A stretch of DNA of 64,000 bases from Idiomarina aminovorans (GTDB taxonomy: Bacteria; Pseudomonadota; Gammaproteobacteria; Enterobacterales; Alteromonadaceae), in assembly GCF_023155095.1 (NCBI RefSeq), contig NZ_JAKNDA010000002.1, forward strand, positions 1 through 64,000, written 5' to 3'. The notes beneath the pieces are model-generated. The model did no database searches and had not been told where the DNA came from. It was given only the letters and a program-made list of their open reading frames with translations. Positions 43,040-53,614 of the stretch are shown here, one piece after another (positions within the stretch are counted from its first letter, which is position 1; every line of letters starts with the position of its first letter). Position numbers and translations under genes: made by a program.

Positions 43040-43900
43040 ATGAGCACTGAATTAAACACTATGGCATTATCGGTTCCCCAAGGGGGAGGACTGGACGGCT
43101 ATATTCAGTCAGCCAACCGTATTCCCATGCTCACCGCCGAAAAAGAAAAGGTGTTGACAACAAGGCTTTATGAGAACAGTGACCTTGATGCTGCGAAAGA
43201 GCTCATCATGTCGCATCTCCGCTTTGTGGTGCACGTAGCCCGTAGTTACTCTGGTTATGGTTTGCCACAAGCTGATTTAATTCAGGAAGGCAATATTGGC
43301 TTAATGAAGGCCGTTAAACGCTTTGACCCATCATTTGGTGTGCGCCTGGTATCATTTGCCGTTCACTGGATTAAAGCAGAAATTCATGAATACGTGCTGC
43401 GTAACTGGCGCGTTGTTAAAGTGGCGACCACCAAAGCACAACGTAAGTTGTTCTTTAATTTGCGTAAAATGAAAAAACGTTTAGGTTGGTTCAGCCAGAA
43501 AGAAGTTGAAACCGTCGCTAGCGAACTGGGTGTCAGCACCAAAGAAGTGCAGGAAATGGAATCTCGCATGAGTGCTCATGATCAGGCGTTTGAGTTGAGT
43601 TCAGACGATGATGATTCAAAAGAAGGCAGTGCCTATTCGCCGGCAATGTATTTAGAAGACAAGCGTTCAGACCTGGCGGCAGAAATTGAAGCTGAAGACT
43701 ACGAGAGCCATACGCAGCAGAAGCTTCTGGGTGCTATGGGTCATCTGGACGAACGCAGTCAGGATATCGTCCAGGCTCGTTGGTTAGCGGAAGATAAAAC
43801 CACGCTGCATGACTTAGCCGCAAAATATGAAGTGTCGGCAGAGCGTGTTCGCCAACTTGAACAAAACGCGATGAAAAAACTTCGTCACGCAATGACCTAA
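43040..43900 (+). CDS. rpoH: RNA polymerase sigma-32 factor
   Basis: Heat-shock sigma factor of 286 residues. Region 2 shows the [19 protein letters not shown] motif (about 80), the RpoH-specific box near 135 ([17 protein letters not shown]) and region 4 with a DNA-binding helix-turn-helix ([24 protein letters not shown]). The long spacer before it and a close downstream gene are typical of the ftsEX-rpoH cluster. Confidence 0.95.
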   Translation: MSTELNTMALSVPQGGGLDGYIQSANRIPMLTAEKEKVLTTRLYENSDLDAAKELIMSHLRFVVHVARSYSGYGLPQADLIQEGNIGLMKAVKRFDPSFGVRLVSFAVHWIKAEIHEYVLRNWRVVKVATTKAQRKLFFNLRKMKKRLGWFSQKEVETVASELGVSTKEVQEMESRMSAHDQAFELSSDDDDSKEGSAYSPAMYLEDKRSDLAAEIEAEDYESHTQQKLLGAMGHLDERSQDIVQARWLAEDKTTLHDLAAKYEVSAERVRQLEQNAMKKLRHAMT

Positions 43901-44158
43901 ATGAAGTGCCGCATTGGTTGCGGTGCTTGCTGCATAGCCCCCTCAATTAGTTCTCCCATCCCCGGTATGCCAAATGGCAAACCGGCGGGTGTGCGTTGTG
44001 TCCAACTTGACGATGATAATTTGTGTCGCCTGTTCGGTAAGCCAGAGCGCCCGCAAGTGTGTGGTGAATTTTCAGCAGATAAGGATGTTTGTGGTGATAC
44101 TCGCGACCAGGCAATTATTTTGCTGACGTCACTGGAAGAAGATACCCATTCTGGTTAG
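43901..44158 (+). CDS. YkgJ-family cysteine cluster protein
   Basis: 85-residue protein with the cysteine pattern of the UPF0153/YkgJ group: CRIGCGACCIAP near the start, CVQLDDDNLCRLFG in the middle, PQVCGEF near 55. It likely binds a metal or iron-sulfur cluster; function not established. The start ATG directly follows the rpoH stop, and the last 44 bp overlap the convergent yibQ-like gene. Confidence 0.8.
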   Translation: MKCRIGCGACCIAPSISSPIPGMPNGKPAGVRCVQLDDDNLCRLFGKPERPQVCGEFSADKDVCGDTRDQAIILLTSLEEDTHSG

Positions 44159-44870
44159 TGAATTTTGTTAATTCGGATACAAACACCAGTTCAATTCCTT
44201 GCTTCTCTAATTGGGGCAGGTGTTGTTGCAAAAAGTTCAAGGTTTCCGGGTAGGGATGCGCAATACCAATAGCCTGGCCGTTTTTTCTGGCCATTCCCAG
44301 CAATTGACTAAACTGCTGTTGTAGGTAGCGCTCATTAACTTCGTTATCCAGAAATACGTGGCGGCGCGAGCTTTTCACGCCAAACTCTCCGGCAATCTGT
44401 TCAGCCACACTAAATTCTGAGGTTCGGCTGTCAATAAAGAAAAGTTGACGAGAGGCTAAAGTTTCCATAATTGCCTGCATAGGAACCGCCAGCTGAGTCA
44501 ACTTACTCCCCATATGATTGTTCACTCCAGCCACATAGGGAATGGAATCGAGCGCGTTAACCAGTCGCAACTTAATTTGAGTGCTGGTCATATCGGCAGT
44601 TACTACCCCGGGCCCCGGACGGCTATTCTCAATAGCTTCCATTGGCATATGCAACAGCACTTGTTTTTTCTGATGATGAGCGCGCAAAGCAAAAGCACGG
44701 GCGTAAGGTGTGTAAGGAAGGACTGCAAAACTGAGATTACCGGGTAAAAGAGCCGCTCTTAAATCACTTTTACTATTACCCATATCGTCAATGACAATAG
44801 CGACTTTATTGGCGTAAACCGGGCTCGCCAGAAAAACCAGTAACCCCAGAGTCGTAAGAAACCTTAACAT
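44115..44870 (-). CDS. yibQ: Divergent polysaccharide deacetylase family protein (YibQ)
   Basis: Exported 251-residue member of the polysaccharide deacetylase superfamily with a signal peptide (MLRFLTTLGLLVFLASPVYA). The NodB-like fold core is IVIDDMGNSKSD near 26, HMPMEAIE near 83, GVNNHMGSKLT near 116. The metal site resembles the YibQ/DUF610 group, which differs from classical chitin deacetylases. In many gammaproteobacteria it sits next to envC, as here with its start immediately after envC. Confidence 0.87.
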   Translation of the reverse strand: MLRFLTTLGLLVFLASPVYANKVAIVIDDMGNSKSDLRAALLPGNLSFAVLPYTPYARAFALRAHHQKKQVLLHMPMEAIENSRPGPGVVTADMTSTQIKLRLVNALDSIPYVAGVNNHMGSKLTQLAVPMQAIMETLASRQLFFIDSRTSEFSVAEQIAGEFGVKSSRRHVFLDNEVNERYLQQQFSQLLGMARKNGQAIGIAHPYPETLNFLQQHLPQLEKQGIELVFVSELTKFTNQNGYLLPVTSAK

Positions 44871-46015
44871 TAATGTATCCAGTTGCTTGGATTTTGTGGA
44901 CGCCCCTGATGGCGTATTTCAAAATACAGAGCGGGTTTATTACGAGAACCGGATTGGCCCATTAGCGCAATTTCTTCATCCTTACGGACTTTTTCACCAA
45001 CCGCCTTAGTTAAGGTTTGATTGTGGCCATAGAGGCTCATATAGCTCTCGCCGTGATCAACAACAATGACTAAACCAAACCCTCGTAACCAGTCAGCATA
45101 AACCACTCGGCCATTTGCGATAGAACGAACCGGTTGCCCGTTACTGCCTTCTATTAACACGCCTTTCCAGTTAACCGGGCCTTCCCGGCGTTTTCCAAAT
45201 AAGCGTTTGACGTCGCCGCTGCTGGGCCAGTTAAGTTGTTTTTTTACCGCTTGCAGGCCAACCAGCCGAACATCTTTTTGCTGGGCTAATGCGTTTTCAA
45301 TGGCACTTAACACCTGCTCCAGTTGTTCGCGGCTTTGCTCCAATTCATTAACCCGGGAACGATCTTTGCGTTGTTGCTGCTGTAGCTCTGCTAACTTATC
45401 TTTTTGTTGGTGCTGTTGCTGTTCAAGTTGAGCACGTTGCTTTTGCTGTCGCTGCTTTAGGCTTGCTAATTGGTTTTGCTGTTGTTTCAGCTTTTCAGCC
45501 AAGGCGGTAATTTCTGCTTGCGTGTGCCGTATGACTTTAATTTCCTCGACTCTTGCGGTGTTCAAATATTGGTAATAACTCAGCATTCTTTCAAATTGCG
45601 CCGGATCTTGCTGATTTAACAGCATTTTAAGGAAATCGTGGTTTCCGTTCATATAAGCGGAAACCAGTTGGTCTTCCAGCAAAGCCACTTGTTGCTTTTG
45701 TTTCTGCTGAAGCTCTTTACGGCGTTGCTGAGAATCCGTAATTTGTTGATTAATTTTCTTAAGTTCGGTTTGAGTGTGGCGTAATGAGCCGGCGATTTCT
45801 GCTGTTTTGATTTCCAGATCCCGCAGTTGCCGTTCGGTTGAATTCAGTGTGCTACTGCGTTCTTCTATAGCTTTAATACGCTCCGCAAGCTCTTCGTTAA
45901 CCGCTTGAATTTCGGCTTCGGTTGAGGCTTTATCGTCCTCGCTATAATCTTGCGCTAAAGTCGGGCTGGCAATAGTCAGCCCGACTAAAATTAAGAAGAA
46001 CGCCTTTCGTGGCAT
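44870..46015 (-). CDS. envC: Murein hydrolase activator EnvC
   Basis: Periplasmic activator of the amidases AmiA/AmiB, controlled by FtsEX. The 381-residue product has a signal peptide (to about 21), a long Gln/Lys-rich coiled coil (about 30-240) and a C-terminal degenerate LytM domain (about 265-378) that lacks the usual zinc ligands, as in EnvC. The CAG/TTG-rich DNA of the coiled coil reads as an imperfect repeat. Between gpmI and yibQ in one operon. Confidence 0.93.
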   Translation of the reverse strand: MPRKAFFLILVGLTIASPTLAQDYSEDDKASTEAEIQAVNEELAERIKAIEERSSTLNSTERQLRDLEIKTAEIAGSLRHTQTELKKINQQITDSQQRRKELQQKQKQQVALLEDQLVSAYMNGNHDFLKMLLNQQDPAQFERMLSYYQYLNTARVEEIKVIRHTQAEITALAEKLKQQQNQLASLKQRQQKQRAQLEQQQHQQKDKLAELQQQQRKDRSRVNELEQSREQLEQVLSAIENALAQQKDVRLVGLQAVKKQLNWPSSGDVKRLFGKRREGPVNWKGVLIEGSNGQPVRSIANGRVVYADWLRGFGLVIVVDHGESYMSLYGHNQTLTKAVGEKVRKDEEIALMGQSGSRNKPALYFEIRHQGRPQNPSNWIH

Positions 46016-46017
46016 GA

Positions 46018-47553
46018 TTAATCCTGCTTTAGCGTCATAAGCGAAGTGCCGGTCATTTCGTCAGGCTGCTCCATACCAATAAGGTGCAGTATGGTCGGTG
46101 CGACATCTGACAGGCGACCATTTTGAGCTTTGGCGGGGCGACCAACATAAATAAACGGCACCAGTTCGTTGGTATGCGCAGTGTGTGCCTGGCCGGTTGT
46201 GGCATCACTCATCTGCTCAGCATTGCCATGATCTGCTGTTATTAAACATTCACCACCAACGGCTTCCAGAGCTGAAACGACACGTCCGACACTATGGTCA
46301 ACGGCTTCACAGGCTTTCATGGCAGCGTCTAAGTTCCCTGTGTGACCAACCATATCGCCATTAGGGTAGTTGCAAACAACAACGTCAAAAGCTTGAGACT
46401 CAATAGCTTCAACCAATTCATCGGTGAGTTGCTCTGAGCTCATTTCTGGTTGTAAATCGTAGGTTTTTACTTTGGGCGAAGGAATCAGCATCCGTTTCTC
46501 GCCTTCAAATTCCTGTTCGCGGCCACCGCTAAAGAAAAAAGTGACATGCGCGTATTTTTCCGTTTCAGAAATGCGCAACTGAGTTTTGTCATGTTTAGCC
46601 AGCCAGTCACCCAGCACATTATTTAATGGCTCAGGTGGAAAGGCGCTGGGTGCCTTTAGTGTGTCGGCGTATTGGGTCAGCATAACAAACTCGCTGATGT
46701 TTGAGCGTAAACCGCGATCAAAGCCATCAAACTCGTCATCGGTAAAAGCTTGAGTCATTTCGCGGGCGCGGTCAGCACGGAAGTTCATAAAGAAGACTGA
46801 ATCGCCGTCAGCAACCGGCGCAGGTGAGCCGATAATGACCGGTGTGACAAACTCGTCGGTTTCACCGCGCTCGTACGCGTCTTCCAGAGCGTCTGTTGCA
46901 TTTGGTGAAGCAATGCCAGAAAGTCCGTGATAAATGGCTTTGTAAGATTGTTCTATGCGTTCCCAGCGCTTGTCCCTGTCCATAGCGAAGAAACGACCGC
47001 TTAGTGTCGCAAAGCGACCTTTTCTCAAACGTGCAAATAACGCTTCAAAACGTTCAATAGAAGCAAGTGCTGATTTTGGCGGTGTATCACGACCATCCAG
47101 AAGTGCGTGCAGATAAATGTCCTCTGCGCCTTGCTCTGCGGCCATCTCGACCATTGCCATGAGATGGTTTTCGTGACTGTGAACCCCGCCCGGAGACAGT
47201 AAGCCCATAATATGAACGGCACCTTCGGCCGTTTTTGCTTTGTTCAAAGCCTTACAAAGTACCGGATTGCTGTAAAAACTGCGGTCAGAAATGGCTTTGC
47301 TAATGCGGGTAAAGTCCTGATAGACAATTCGGCCTGCGCCTAAATTAACATGACCCACCTCGGAGTTGCCCATTTGCCCATCCGGTAAACCAACGGCAGC
47401 ACCAGAACCATCAACTAAGCAATGTGGGTAGTGTTCCCATAAGCGATCCATTACCGGTGTGTTAGCTTTTGTAATCGCGTTATCCGGCGCATCTTCGCGG
47501 TAACCCCAGCCGTCCAGAATCAACAGTACTAAAGGTTTTATCGTAGGAGTCAT
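46018..47553 (-). CDS. gpmI: 2,3-bisphosphoglycerate-independent phosphoglycerate mutase
   Basis: Glycolytic Mn-dependent mutase of 511 residues. It has LILDGWGYR at the start (metal Asp), the catalytic Ser in QMGNSEVGH (about 65), DGRDTPP near 155, [12 protein letters not shown] near 395, and the metal-binding DHGNAEQM near 443. The ATG at 47553 has GAGGC at correct spacing; the ATG at 47565 is less likely. First gene of the gpmI-envC-yibQ unit. Confidence 0.94.
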   Translation of the reverse strand: MTPTIKPLVLLILDGWGYREDAPDNAITKANTPVMDRLWEHYPHCLVDGSGAAVGLPDGQMGNSEVGHVNLGAGRIVYQDFTRISKAISDRSFYSNPVLCKALNKAKTAEGAVHIMGLLSPGGVHSHENHLMAMVEMAAEQGAEDIYLHALLDGRDTPPKSALASIERFEALFARLRKGRFATLSGRFFAMDRDKRWERIEQSYKAIYHGLSGIASPNATDALEDAYERGETDEFVTPVIIGSPAPVADGDSVFFMNFRADRAREMTQAFTDDEFDGFDRGLRSNISEFVMLTQYADTLKAPSAFPPEPLNNVLGDWLAKHDKTQLRISETEKYAHVTFFFSGGREQEFEGEKRMLIPSPKVKTYDLQPEMSSEQLTDELVEAIESQAFDVVVCNYPNGDMVGHTGNLDAAMKACEAVDHSVGRVVSALEAVGGECLITADHGNAEQMSDATTGQAHTAHTNELVPFIYVGRPAKAQNGRLSDVAPTILHLIGMEQPDEMTGTSLMTLKQD

Positions 47554-47718
47554 AATGGGCCTCATTGCTCGATATTTTCAGTGACGAAATTAACCAACAT
47601 TCTACTCGATTTCCGTGGCTTACGCATCCACTCAAGATTTTTCTGGAAACTGCGATTTGTACAGGTATACTCTTGACCCGCAATTCTTTTCTGTTAGCCA
47701 CGACTACTGGTAGGTCTT

Positions 47719-48150
47719 ATGCAAGAAATATTGGAATTTGTCAGAAGTAATCCCATGATGAGCGGTATCTGGGTCGTTCTGTTAGTCGCATTGATTGTGA
47801 CCTCTGTTCGCTCGGCTATGTCGCCGAGTAAAGACTTAGAACCGCAAGAGGCTACGGTTTGGGTCAATCGCGGTAATGGGGTCTTTGTTGATATTCGCAG
47901 TAAGGATGAATTTAAGAAAGGGCACATCCATGGCTCAATATCATTACCGATGGAAAAAATTAAAGAAAAAGAACTTTCAGCTGTTGAAAAGTTTAAAGAA
48001 GCCCCCATTGTGGTAGTCTGTGCAACAGGAATGACGGCAAAATCGGCAGTCAGTCAGCTAGCAGCTGAAGGCTTTAGTCAAGTGGGTGTGCTGCAAGGTG
48101 GTATGAACACATGGCGCAGTGCCAAATTGCCGGTTTCGCAGAAAAAATAA
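47719..48150 (+). CDS. Rhodanese-like domain membrane protein (YibN)
   Basis: 143-residue protein with an N-terminal transmembrane helix (about 13-31) and a rhodanese domain. The active Cys is in VVCATGMTAKSA (about 95). Conserved neighbour of secB; YibN-like proteins are inner-membrane sulfurtransferase-like proteins with proposed roles near the Sec/YidC machinery. 40 bp upstream of secB. Confidence 0.87.
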   Translation: MQEILEFVRSNPMMSGIWVVLLVALIVTSVRSAMSPSKDLEPQEATVWVNRGNGVFVDIRSKDEFKKGHIHGSISLPMEKIKEKELSAVEKFKEAPIVVVCATGMTAKSAVSQLAAEGFSQVGVLQGGMNTWRSAKLPVSQKK

Positions 48151-48190
48151 AAAATTCGTCTAAAACTTAAAATAAATAGGAAGTAAAATC

Positions 48191-48694
48191 ATGGCTGATG
48201 AACAGCAAGCAAACGGCGCTGCCGCAGAGAACGAACAACAGCAAGTACAATTCGCAATTCAGCGCATTTACGCCAAAGATATTTCATTTGAAACGCCAAG
48301 TTCTCCGGCTATTTTCCGTAAGGAATGGAAGCCAGAATTGAAATTGGATTTGAATGTTAAACACGAAAAAATTGAAGACGGTGTTTACGAAGTTGTACTA
48401 ACATTAACTGCAACCAACAAAGTTGAAGACGACGTTGCTTTTCTTTGTGAAGTACACCAAGCCGGTATTTTCACCATTGGTGAAGAAGTTCAGGAAGGTC
48501 AGCTGGCTCACATGCTGGGTTCTTTCTGCCCGAACATTTTGTTCCCATACGCTCGCGAGTGTGTGTCTAACCTGGTTAACCGTGCAACATTCCCACAGTT
48601 GAACCTGGCTCCTGTTAACTTTGATGCGATTTTCCAGCGTCACATGCAGCAGCAAGCTGAACAAGCTCAAGGTCAACAAACGGCAGACGCGTAA
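48191..48694 (+). CDS. secB: Protein-export chaperone SecB
   Basis: Tetrameric cytosolic chaperone (167 residues) that holds preproteins for SecA. Motifs include [19 protein letters not shown] near 17 and a conserved [32 protein letters not shown] stretch around 113-145. The C-terminal tail is Gln/Ala rich. Between rhodanese and gpsA, the canonical gammaproteobacterial order. Confidence 0.96.
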   Translation: MADEQQANGAAAENEQQQVQFAIQRIYAKDISFETPSSPAIFRKEWKPELKLDLNVKHEKIEDGVYEVVLTLTATNKVEDDVAFLCEVHQAGIFTIGEEVQEGQLAHMLGSFCPNILFPYARECVSNLVNRATFPQLNLAPVNFDAIFQRHMQQQAEQAQGQQTADA

Positions 48695-48706
48695 GCGAAT
48701 ACAATA

Positions 48707-49708
48707 ATGCAAACACCTCAGGTGACAGTATTAGGGGCGGGCTCTTACGGGACCGCCCTTGCTATTTGCTTTGCCCGCAAAGGCATTCCAACCACACTGT
48801 GGGCGCGCGATGCCGACAAAGTAGCGGTAATGCAAACTGCGCATGAGAATGAAGAGTATTTGCCGGCCTGTCCTTTTCCAGAATCGTTAACGGTCACCGC
48901 TGATCTTGGTGAAGCATTGCGGGATGTTAAGAATGTCGTAATGGTGGTTCCGAGTCATTCCTTTTCATCTATGCTGAAGCAGGCAAAACCGTTATTGGCT
49001 GAATATGCTCGTGTTGCCTGGGCAACTAAAGGGCTGGAACCTGATAGCGGTCGTCTTTTGTATGAGGTAGCAGAAGAAATTCTGGGTGAGGGACATTTGT
49101 TAGCGGTGTTATCCGGGCCCACTTTTGCTATTGAAATGGCCAAAGGTTTGCCAACGGCAATTTCAATGTCATCGACGAACCAGGCCTTTGTCGATGAACT
49201 TTCCGAGCTGTTACATTGTGACCGTTCCTTCCGGGTTTATACCAATAACGATTTCATTGGTGTGCAACTGGGCGGAGTGGTAAAAAATGTGATTGCTATT
49301 GGTGCCGGTATGGCAGATGGTATTGGTTTTGGGGCTAACGCGCGTACGGCGCTTATTACCCGCGGACTGGCCGAACTGACCCGGCTGGGTCTGACTCTCG
49401 GTGGTAAAAGCGAGACTTTCACCGGTATGGCTGGGCTCGGAGACTTAATTCTTACCTGTACTGACAATCAGTCGCGCAATCGTCGTTTTGGTTTGGCTTT
49501 AGGTCAGGGTAAAGGGGTTGAGGAAGCTCTGAAAAGCATCGGGCAATCGGTTGAAGGTTACCGTAATACTCGTGAAGTGGTTGCACTGGCTAAACGCAAC
49601 AACGTTGAAATGCCCATTTGTGAACAAATCTACGCGGTTCTTTACGAAGGTAAAAAACCGCAGCAGGCAGCTATTGATTTATTAAGTCGTCAGCGTAAAA
49701 CGGAGTAA
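48707..49708 (+). CDS. gpsA: Glycerol-3-phosphate dehydrogenase [NAD(P)+]
   Basis: Makes sn-glycerol-3-phosphate for phospholipids. The 333-residue product has the dinucleotide motif [10 protein letters not shown] (about 8), [17 protein letters not shown] near 135, the catalytic Lys in [13 protein letters not shown] near 187, and the [12 protein letters not shown] motif near 247. 12 bp after secB, same operon. Confidence 0.95.
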   Translation: MQTPQVTVLGAGSYGTALAICFARKGIPTTLWARDADKVAVMQTAHENEEYLPACPFPESLTVTADLGEALRDVKNVVMVVPSHSFSSMLKQAKPLLAEYARVAWATKGLEPDSGRLLYEVAEEILGEGHLLAVLSGPTFAIEMAKGLPTAISMSSTNQAFVDELSELLHCDRSFRVYTNNDFIGVQLGGVVKNVIAIGAGMADGIGFGANARTALITRGLAELTRLGLTLGGKSETFTGMAGLGDLILTCTDNQSRNRRFGLALGQGKGVEEALKSIGQSVEGYRNTREVVALAKRNNVEMPICEQIYAVLYEGKKPQQAAIDLLSRQRKTE

Positions 49709-49731
49709 TCTGTTTTACACAGTAACCCGTT

Positions 49732-50322
49732 TTACGCACTGACTAATTGTTGCTCCATCACCTGCCATTGCGCCGACAAATGCTCGGTGGGTAAACGCTT
49801 AAAGTTAGAACGAACGAACTGACTGATTTTACCATCAACGTAGCTTAGCAGCAGGTTTGCTAATACCGCTTCGTCGACAATAAAGCGTTGTTGTTCGCGC
49901 ATCGCTTTCTCGCGCAATATTTGTTTAATTGAACTTTCTATACGATTGAATAAGTCTTCCATACGACCACGTAAACGGTCGTGCTCTCCCATTAACGCAT
50001 CACCGGTCATAACTCGTGTAATACCGGGATTACGCTCCGCAAAGGTTAATAATAACTGTAAAATAGCATAGCAACGGGAGAGCGTATCTTTTTCTTCGTC
50101 CATGATCATATTAATGCGGGTGAGTAAGGTGTCTTCAACAAACTCAATCAGCCCTTCGAACATGCGTGCTTTTGAAGCAAAGTGACGGTATAAAGCGGCT
50201 TCAGAAACACCTAAGTTAGCCGCCAGTTTGGCCGTCGTAATACGCTGACCTGGGCTGGTTTCCAGCATTGCCGCTAAAGCCTGTAATATTTCCTCACGAC
50301 GGTTACGTTTTTGTTCTGCCAT
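49732..50322 (-). CDS. slmA: Nucleoid occlusion factor SlmA
   Basis: TetR-family DNA-binding protein (196 residues) that blocks FtsZ assembly over the nucleoid. N-terminal helix-turn-helix with [27 protein letters not shown] (about 24-50), then the SlmA-specific helices. Converges with gpsA, downstream of dut in the minus-strand cluster coaBC-dut-slmA, as in Escherichia coli. Confidence 0.93.
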   Translation of the reverse strand: MAEQKRNRREEILQALAAMLETSPGQRITTAKLAANLGVSEAALYRHFASKARMFEGLIEFVEDTLLTRINMIMDEEKDTLSRCYAILQLLLTFAERNPGITRVMTGDALMGEHDRLRGRMEDLFNRIESSIKQILREKAMREQQRFIVDEAVLANLLLSYVDGKISQFVRSNFKRLPTEHLSAQWQVMEQQLVSA

Positions 50323-50370
50323 GCTAGTAACTTTCCTTATTTGAGAGGCCGTAATTGTGGAGGTTCAGAA

Positions 50371-50826
50371 TTACGAACGACCAGAATGACCAAAACCACC
50401 TTCGCCACGATCACTCTCGTGAAACTCATCTACAATTGACATCTTTGCCTGAACAACAGGCAGAATGACCAGTTGTGCTACGCGGTCACCGGGTTCAATA
50501 GTGTAGGCTTTGTCGCTGCGATTCCAGCAAGAAACTTTAAGTTCTCCCTGATAATCAGAGTCAATAAGTCCCACTAGATTACCCAGCACCAGGCCGTGTT
50601 TATGACCTAAACCTGAGCGCGGTAAAATGGTGGCTGCGTAGTTAGGGTCGCCAATATACATAGCGATTCCTGTGCCGATTAGCTGTGTTTGCCCCGGCTC
50701 AATGGTCAATGGCCGATCCAGGCACGCGCGCAAATCCATTCCGGCTGAGCCCTGGGTGGCATATTCAGGAAGCGGAATAGACTGGCCAATACGGTCATCT
50801 AAAATTTTTACTTCGACTTGCGTCAT
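50371..50826 (-). CDS. dut: Deoxyuridine 5'-triphosphate nucleotidohydrolase
   Basis: Homotrimeric dUTPase of 151 residues. Five motifs are present: GSAGMDLRA (about 26), [11 protein letters not shown] (about 73), [11 protein letters not shown] (about 86), [12 protein letters not shown] (about 112) and the flexible C-terminal [11 protein letters not shown]. Follows coaBC and precedes slmA. Confidence 0.96.
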   Translation of the reverse strand: MTQVEVKILDDRIGQSIPLPEYATQGSAGMDLRACLDRPLTIEPGQTQLIGTGIAMYIGDPNYAATILPRSGLGHKHGLVLGNLVGLIDSDYQGELKVSCWNRSDKAYTIEPGDRVAQLVILPVVQAKMSIVDEFHESDRGEGGFGHSGRS

Positions 50827-50873
50827 GGAGTTCTCACTTTCTTTTTACAGCCCTGACTTCAGGAGCTGTATTA

Positions 50874-52079
50874 TCAAAAATAGCGTTTGGCTATGGCATC
50901 AATAATGGCAAAAGCCATATCACGTTTGCTCATTGTCGGAAGTGACTGCTCACTGTCCTTGCTCAAAATTAGAGCGTTATTGCTGTCGCTGTTAAAACCC
51001 AGCCCAGCCTGGCTGACGTCGTTGGCAACAATCATTTGTAGCTGCTTCCGTTCCAGTTTGCGCAGCGCATTGGCTTTCAAATTTTCAGTTTCAGCGGCGA
51101 AACCCACGGTAAAGGGTGGTTTTTTAGCGTTGGCAACGTGCTGCACAATATCCGGGTTTTGCACCAGTTTGAGCTGCGGTGGCTGATCGTTTTTTTCTTT
51201 TTTAATTTTTTGCGTCGCCACTTCAGCAATGCGATAGTCGGATACAGCAGCGCAGCCAATAAACACATCACAAGTTAGTAGTTGTTGCTGCACCGCAGCC
51301 AGCATTTGTTCAGCGGATTCTACGTCTATTCGCTGAACTCCGGCCGGTGCTGGTAGCTGTGTCGGGCCGGATACTAAAATGACGTTAGCACCGGCATGCG
51401 CTGCGGCTTCTGCCAGGGCATAACCCATTTTTCCGGAGCTGTGATTACTGATGTAGCGAACCGGATCAATGGCCTCGCGCGTTGGGCCCGCCGTTATTAC
51501 GAAGGTTTTACCCTGCCATTTTTGCTGGGTTTCAGGTGCCTGTTTAATTAACGTCTGAACAATTTCGGTAGGGTCACTCATGCGGCCGTAACCAACATCG
51601 CCACAGGCCTGTTTGCCGCTTTCCGGGCCTATCATTTGAACACCGCGGCTTAGCAGAGTCTCAATGTTTGCCAGTACTGAGGCTGCTGCCCACATTTGCT
51701 GATTCATTGCAGGAGCAATGGCAAGTGGCGCTTTACTGGCTAAAACCAGCGTACTTAGCAAGTCATCGGCAAAACCGTGAGCGATACGCGCAATGGTGTT
51801 GGCGGTTGCAGGCGCAATAAGAATGAGATCGGCCCATCGTGCCAGTTCAATATGGCCCATGGCGGCTTCTGCTGTCGGATCAAGTAAGTCGTCATTGACC
51901 GTAAAGCCCGACACCGCTTGTAAGCTAAGTGGGGTTACAAACGCCTTGGCACTGTCGGTCATCACCACACGAACTTCTGCGCCCTGCTCGCGCAAACGGC
52001 GCACCAGGTCAGGTGCCTTATAGGCAGCGATACCACCGGTAATACCTAAAAGTATGTGTTTGTTCTGCAACTGTGCCAT
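50874..52079 (-). CDS. coaBC: Bifunctional phosphopantothenoylcysteine decarboxylase/synthetase
   Basis: CoA biosynthesis fusion of 401 residues. N-terminal CoaC flavoprotein: GITGGIAAYKAPDLVR near 12, catalytic PAMNQQMW near 155, and QACGDVGYGRM near 152-162. C-terminal CoaB: ITAGPTREAIDPVRYISNHSSGKMG near 190, and the NDVS motif near 350. Divergent from radC. Confidence 0.95.
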   Translation of the reverse strand: MAQLQNKHILLGITGGIAAYKAPDLVRRLREQGAEVRVVMTDSAKAFVTPLSLQAVSGFTVNDDLLDPTAEAAMGHIELARWADLILIAPATANTIARIAHGFADDLLSTLVLASKAPLAIAPAMNQQMWAAASVLANIETLLSRGVQMIGPESGKQACGDVGYGRMSDPTEIVQTLIKQAPETQQKWQGKTFVITAGPTREAIDPVRYISNHSSGKMGYALAEAAAHAGANVILVSGPTQLPAPAGVQRIDVESAEQMLAAVQQQLLTCDVFIGCAAVSDYRIAEVATQKIKKEKNDQPPQLKLVQNPDIVQHVANAKKPPFTVGFAAETENLKANALRKLERKQLQMIVANDVSQAGLGFNSDSNNALILSKDSEQSLPTMSKRDMAFAIIDAIAKRYF

Positions 52080-52201
52080 GCGAACCCCTCTGTGTTAATT
52101 CTTGTAAAGATAACATGAGACCCTTTAACAGGGTAGATGGTCGTTATACTTCTCGTGTCAGAATTAGCCAGACAATTAGCCAGAGATTTAGGGAGAAAAC
52201 G

Positions 52202-52876
52202 ATGAGCGTCAAGGAATGGCCTGTTTCGGAGCGACCACGAGAAAAACTGCAAAGTCAGGGTGCAGGCTACCTGAGCGATGCCGAACTATTAGCTATTTTA
52301 ATGGGCAGTGGCAGTCAGAAACAGGACGTGGTGAGTTTTGCCCGTTACCTGTTAAGCGAATTTGGAGGTATCGGCGCGCTGTTAACCGCAACACCGGAAA
52401 AACTTCTGTTGTGCAAAGGTATTGGCCCAGCGCGGGTTAATCAGCTTCAGGTAGTGATGGAGTTGTCACGACGCTACCTAAAATGGCAGCTGGAGCGTTC
52501 TGATGGCTTTACTGAACCATCCATGGTGAAAGATTATTTAACCGCGCAGCTGCGTCATCAGGGGCGGGAAGTCTTTGCTCTTCTGCTGCTGGACAGCCAG
52601 CACCGACTGTTACGTTATGAGGAATTGTTTCAGGGAACCATTAACGCGGCGCCGGTGTATCCGCGTGAGGTAATTAAACTGGTTATGCAGTATAATGCCG
52701 CTGCGGTTATCCTCGCACATAATCATCCATCGGGCGTTGCAGAGCCCAGTCAGGCTGACCAGCGAGTTACTGAGCGGGTGAAAAAGGCACTGACTTTAAT
52801 TGATGTCGCGTTGCTGGATCATTTCGTTATAGGCGCCGGCGATCCAATTTCTTTTGCAGAGCGCGGATTGTTGTAG
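52202..52876 (+). CDS. radC: RadC family JAB-domain protein
   Basis: The 224-residue product has an N-terminal helix-hairpin-helix region (GIGPARVNQLQVVMEL near 70) and a C-terminal JAB/MPN metal-binding domain with HNHPSGVAEPSQAD (about 172). True function in repair is not established. ATG 52202 follows AGGGAG; an in-frame longer start at 52073 overlaps coaBC and is unlikely. It is upstream of rpmB, as usual. Confidence 0.93.
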   Translation: MSVKEWPVSERPREKLQSQGAGYLSDAELLAILMGSGSQKQDVVSFARYLLSEFGGIGALLTATPEKLLLCKGIGPARVNQLQVVMELSRRYLKWQLERSDGFTEPSMVKDYLTAQLRHQGREVFALLLLDSQHRLLRYEELFQGTINAAPVYPREVIKLVMQYNAAAVILAHNHPSGVAEPSQADQRVTERVKKALTLIDVALLDHFVIGAGDPISFAERGLL

Positions 52877-52957
52877 TTTTGCACTGGCGGTTTGATTAAA
52901 AATCACGTAAAATCCGCACCGAACGATCGATGATGATCAAATTTCCGTCGTATTAGC

Positions 52958-52986
52958 TTGATTAGAAGGGCAGTTTGCTGTATAAA
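52958..52986 (+). promoter_or_regulatory. Candidate sigma-70 promoter for rpmB-rpmG
   Basis: TTGATT, a 17-bp spacer, then TATAAA; 73 bp upstream of the rpmB start. Confidence 0.6.
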
Positions 52987-53058
52987 ATGCGCCCTCGGAT
53001 TTATAGGCAAGGTCACGTTGGGCGACAGGCGAGCTTGCAGCAATTTTGGAGTAGAAAC

Positions 53059-53295
53059 ATGTCACAATTATGCCAAGTTACAGGTAAGCGTCCGGTAGTC
53101 GGTAACAACCGCTCGCACGCACGCAATGCGACGAGACGTCGCTTCCTGCCGAACCTTCAATCGCACCGCTTTTGGGTAGAAAGCGAAAAGCGTTGGGTTA
53201 AGTTACGCATTTCTACTAAAGGTATGCGTATCATTGATAAAAACGGTATCGATACGGTATTAGCGGATCTCCGCGGCCGTGGTGTTAAGGTTTAA
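53059..53295 (+). CDS. rpmB: 50S ribosomal protein L28
   Basis: 78-residue ribosomal protein. Starts [28 protein letters not shown], the L28 signature with a single early Cys. The ATG at 53059 is preceded by GGAG; an upstream in-frame start at 52975 would overlap the promoter. 11 bp ahead of rpmG. Confidence 0.97.
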   Translation: MSQLCQVTGKRPVVGNNRSHARNATRRRFLPNLQSHRFWVESEKRWVKLRISTKGMRIIDKNGIDTVLADLRGRGVKV

Positions 53296-53306
53296 GGAAC
53301 TAAATT

Positions 53307-53462
53307 ATGCGCGATAAGATTCGTTTAGTGTCATCTGCTGGTACAGGTTATTTCTATACCACAGACAAAAACAAACGCACCATGCCAGAAAAAATGGAGA
53401 TCAAAAAATTCGATCCAGTGGTTCGTAAGCACGTGATCTTCAAAGAAGCTAAAATCAAGTAA
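53307..53462 (+). CDS. rpmG: 50S ribosomal protein L33
   Basis: 51-residue ribosomal protein: begins [21 protein letters not shown] and ends [10 protein letters not shown]. It is the cysteine-free form of L33, without the zinc ribbon. Ribosome site AAGGAA. Ends the rpmB-rpmG unit, followed by a strong terminator. Confidence 0.97.
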   Translation: MRDKIRLVSSAGTGYFYTTDKNKRTMPEKMEIKKFDPVVRKHVIFKEAKIK

Positions 53463-53479
53463 TTGGTTTCAGAGCTTAC

Positions 53480-53509
53480 AAAAAGACCCAGCTTCGGCTG
53501 GGTTTTTTT
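53480..53509 (+). terminator. Rho-independent terminator after rpmG
   Basis: ACCCAGC-TTCG-GCTGGGT followed by a T7 run; a TTCG tetraloop hairpin 24 bp downstream of rpmG. Confidence 0.92.
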
Positions 53510-53614
53510 ATGTCTTCTACCCTAGATTAAGGATCTTTTTATTAACAAACTATTAAGTTAAATTAAAGAGCTGCCGATAAACATCGAGTACAGGTACGAG
53601 AAAAGGAAAATGAT

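Noticed and set aside
45300-45920. Tandem-like GTTGTTGCT/CAG repeats
   Set aside because: They encode the Gln/Lys-rich coiled coil of EnvC and are normal for that family.
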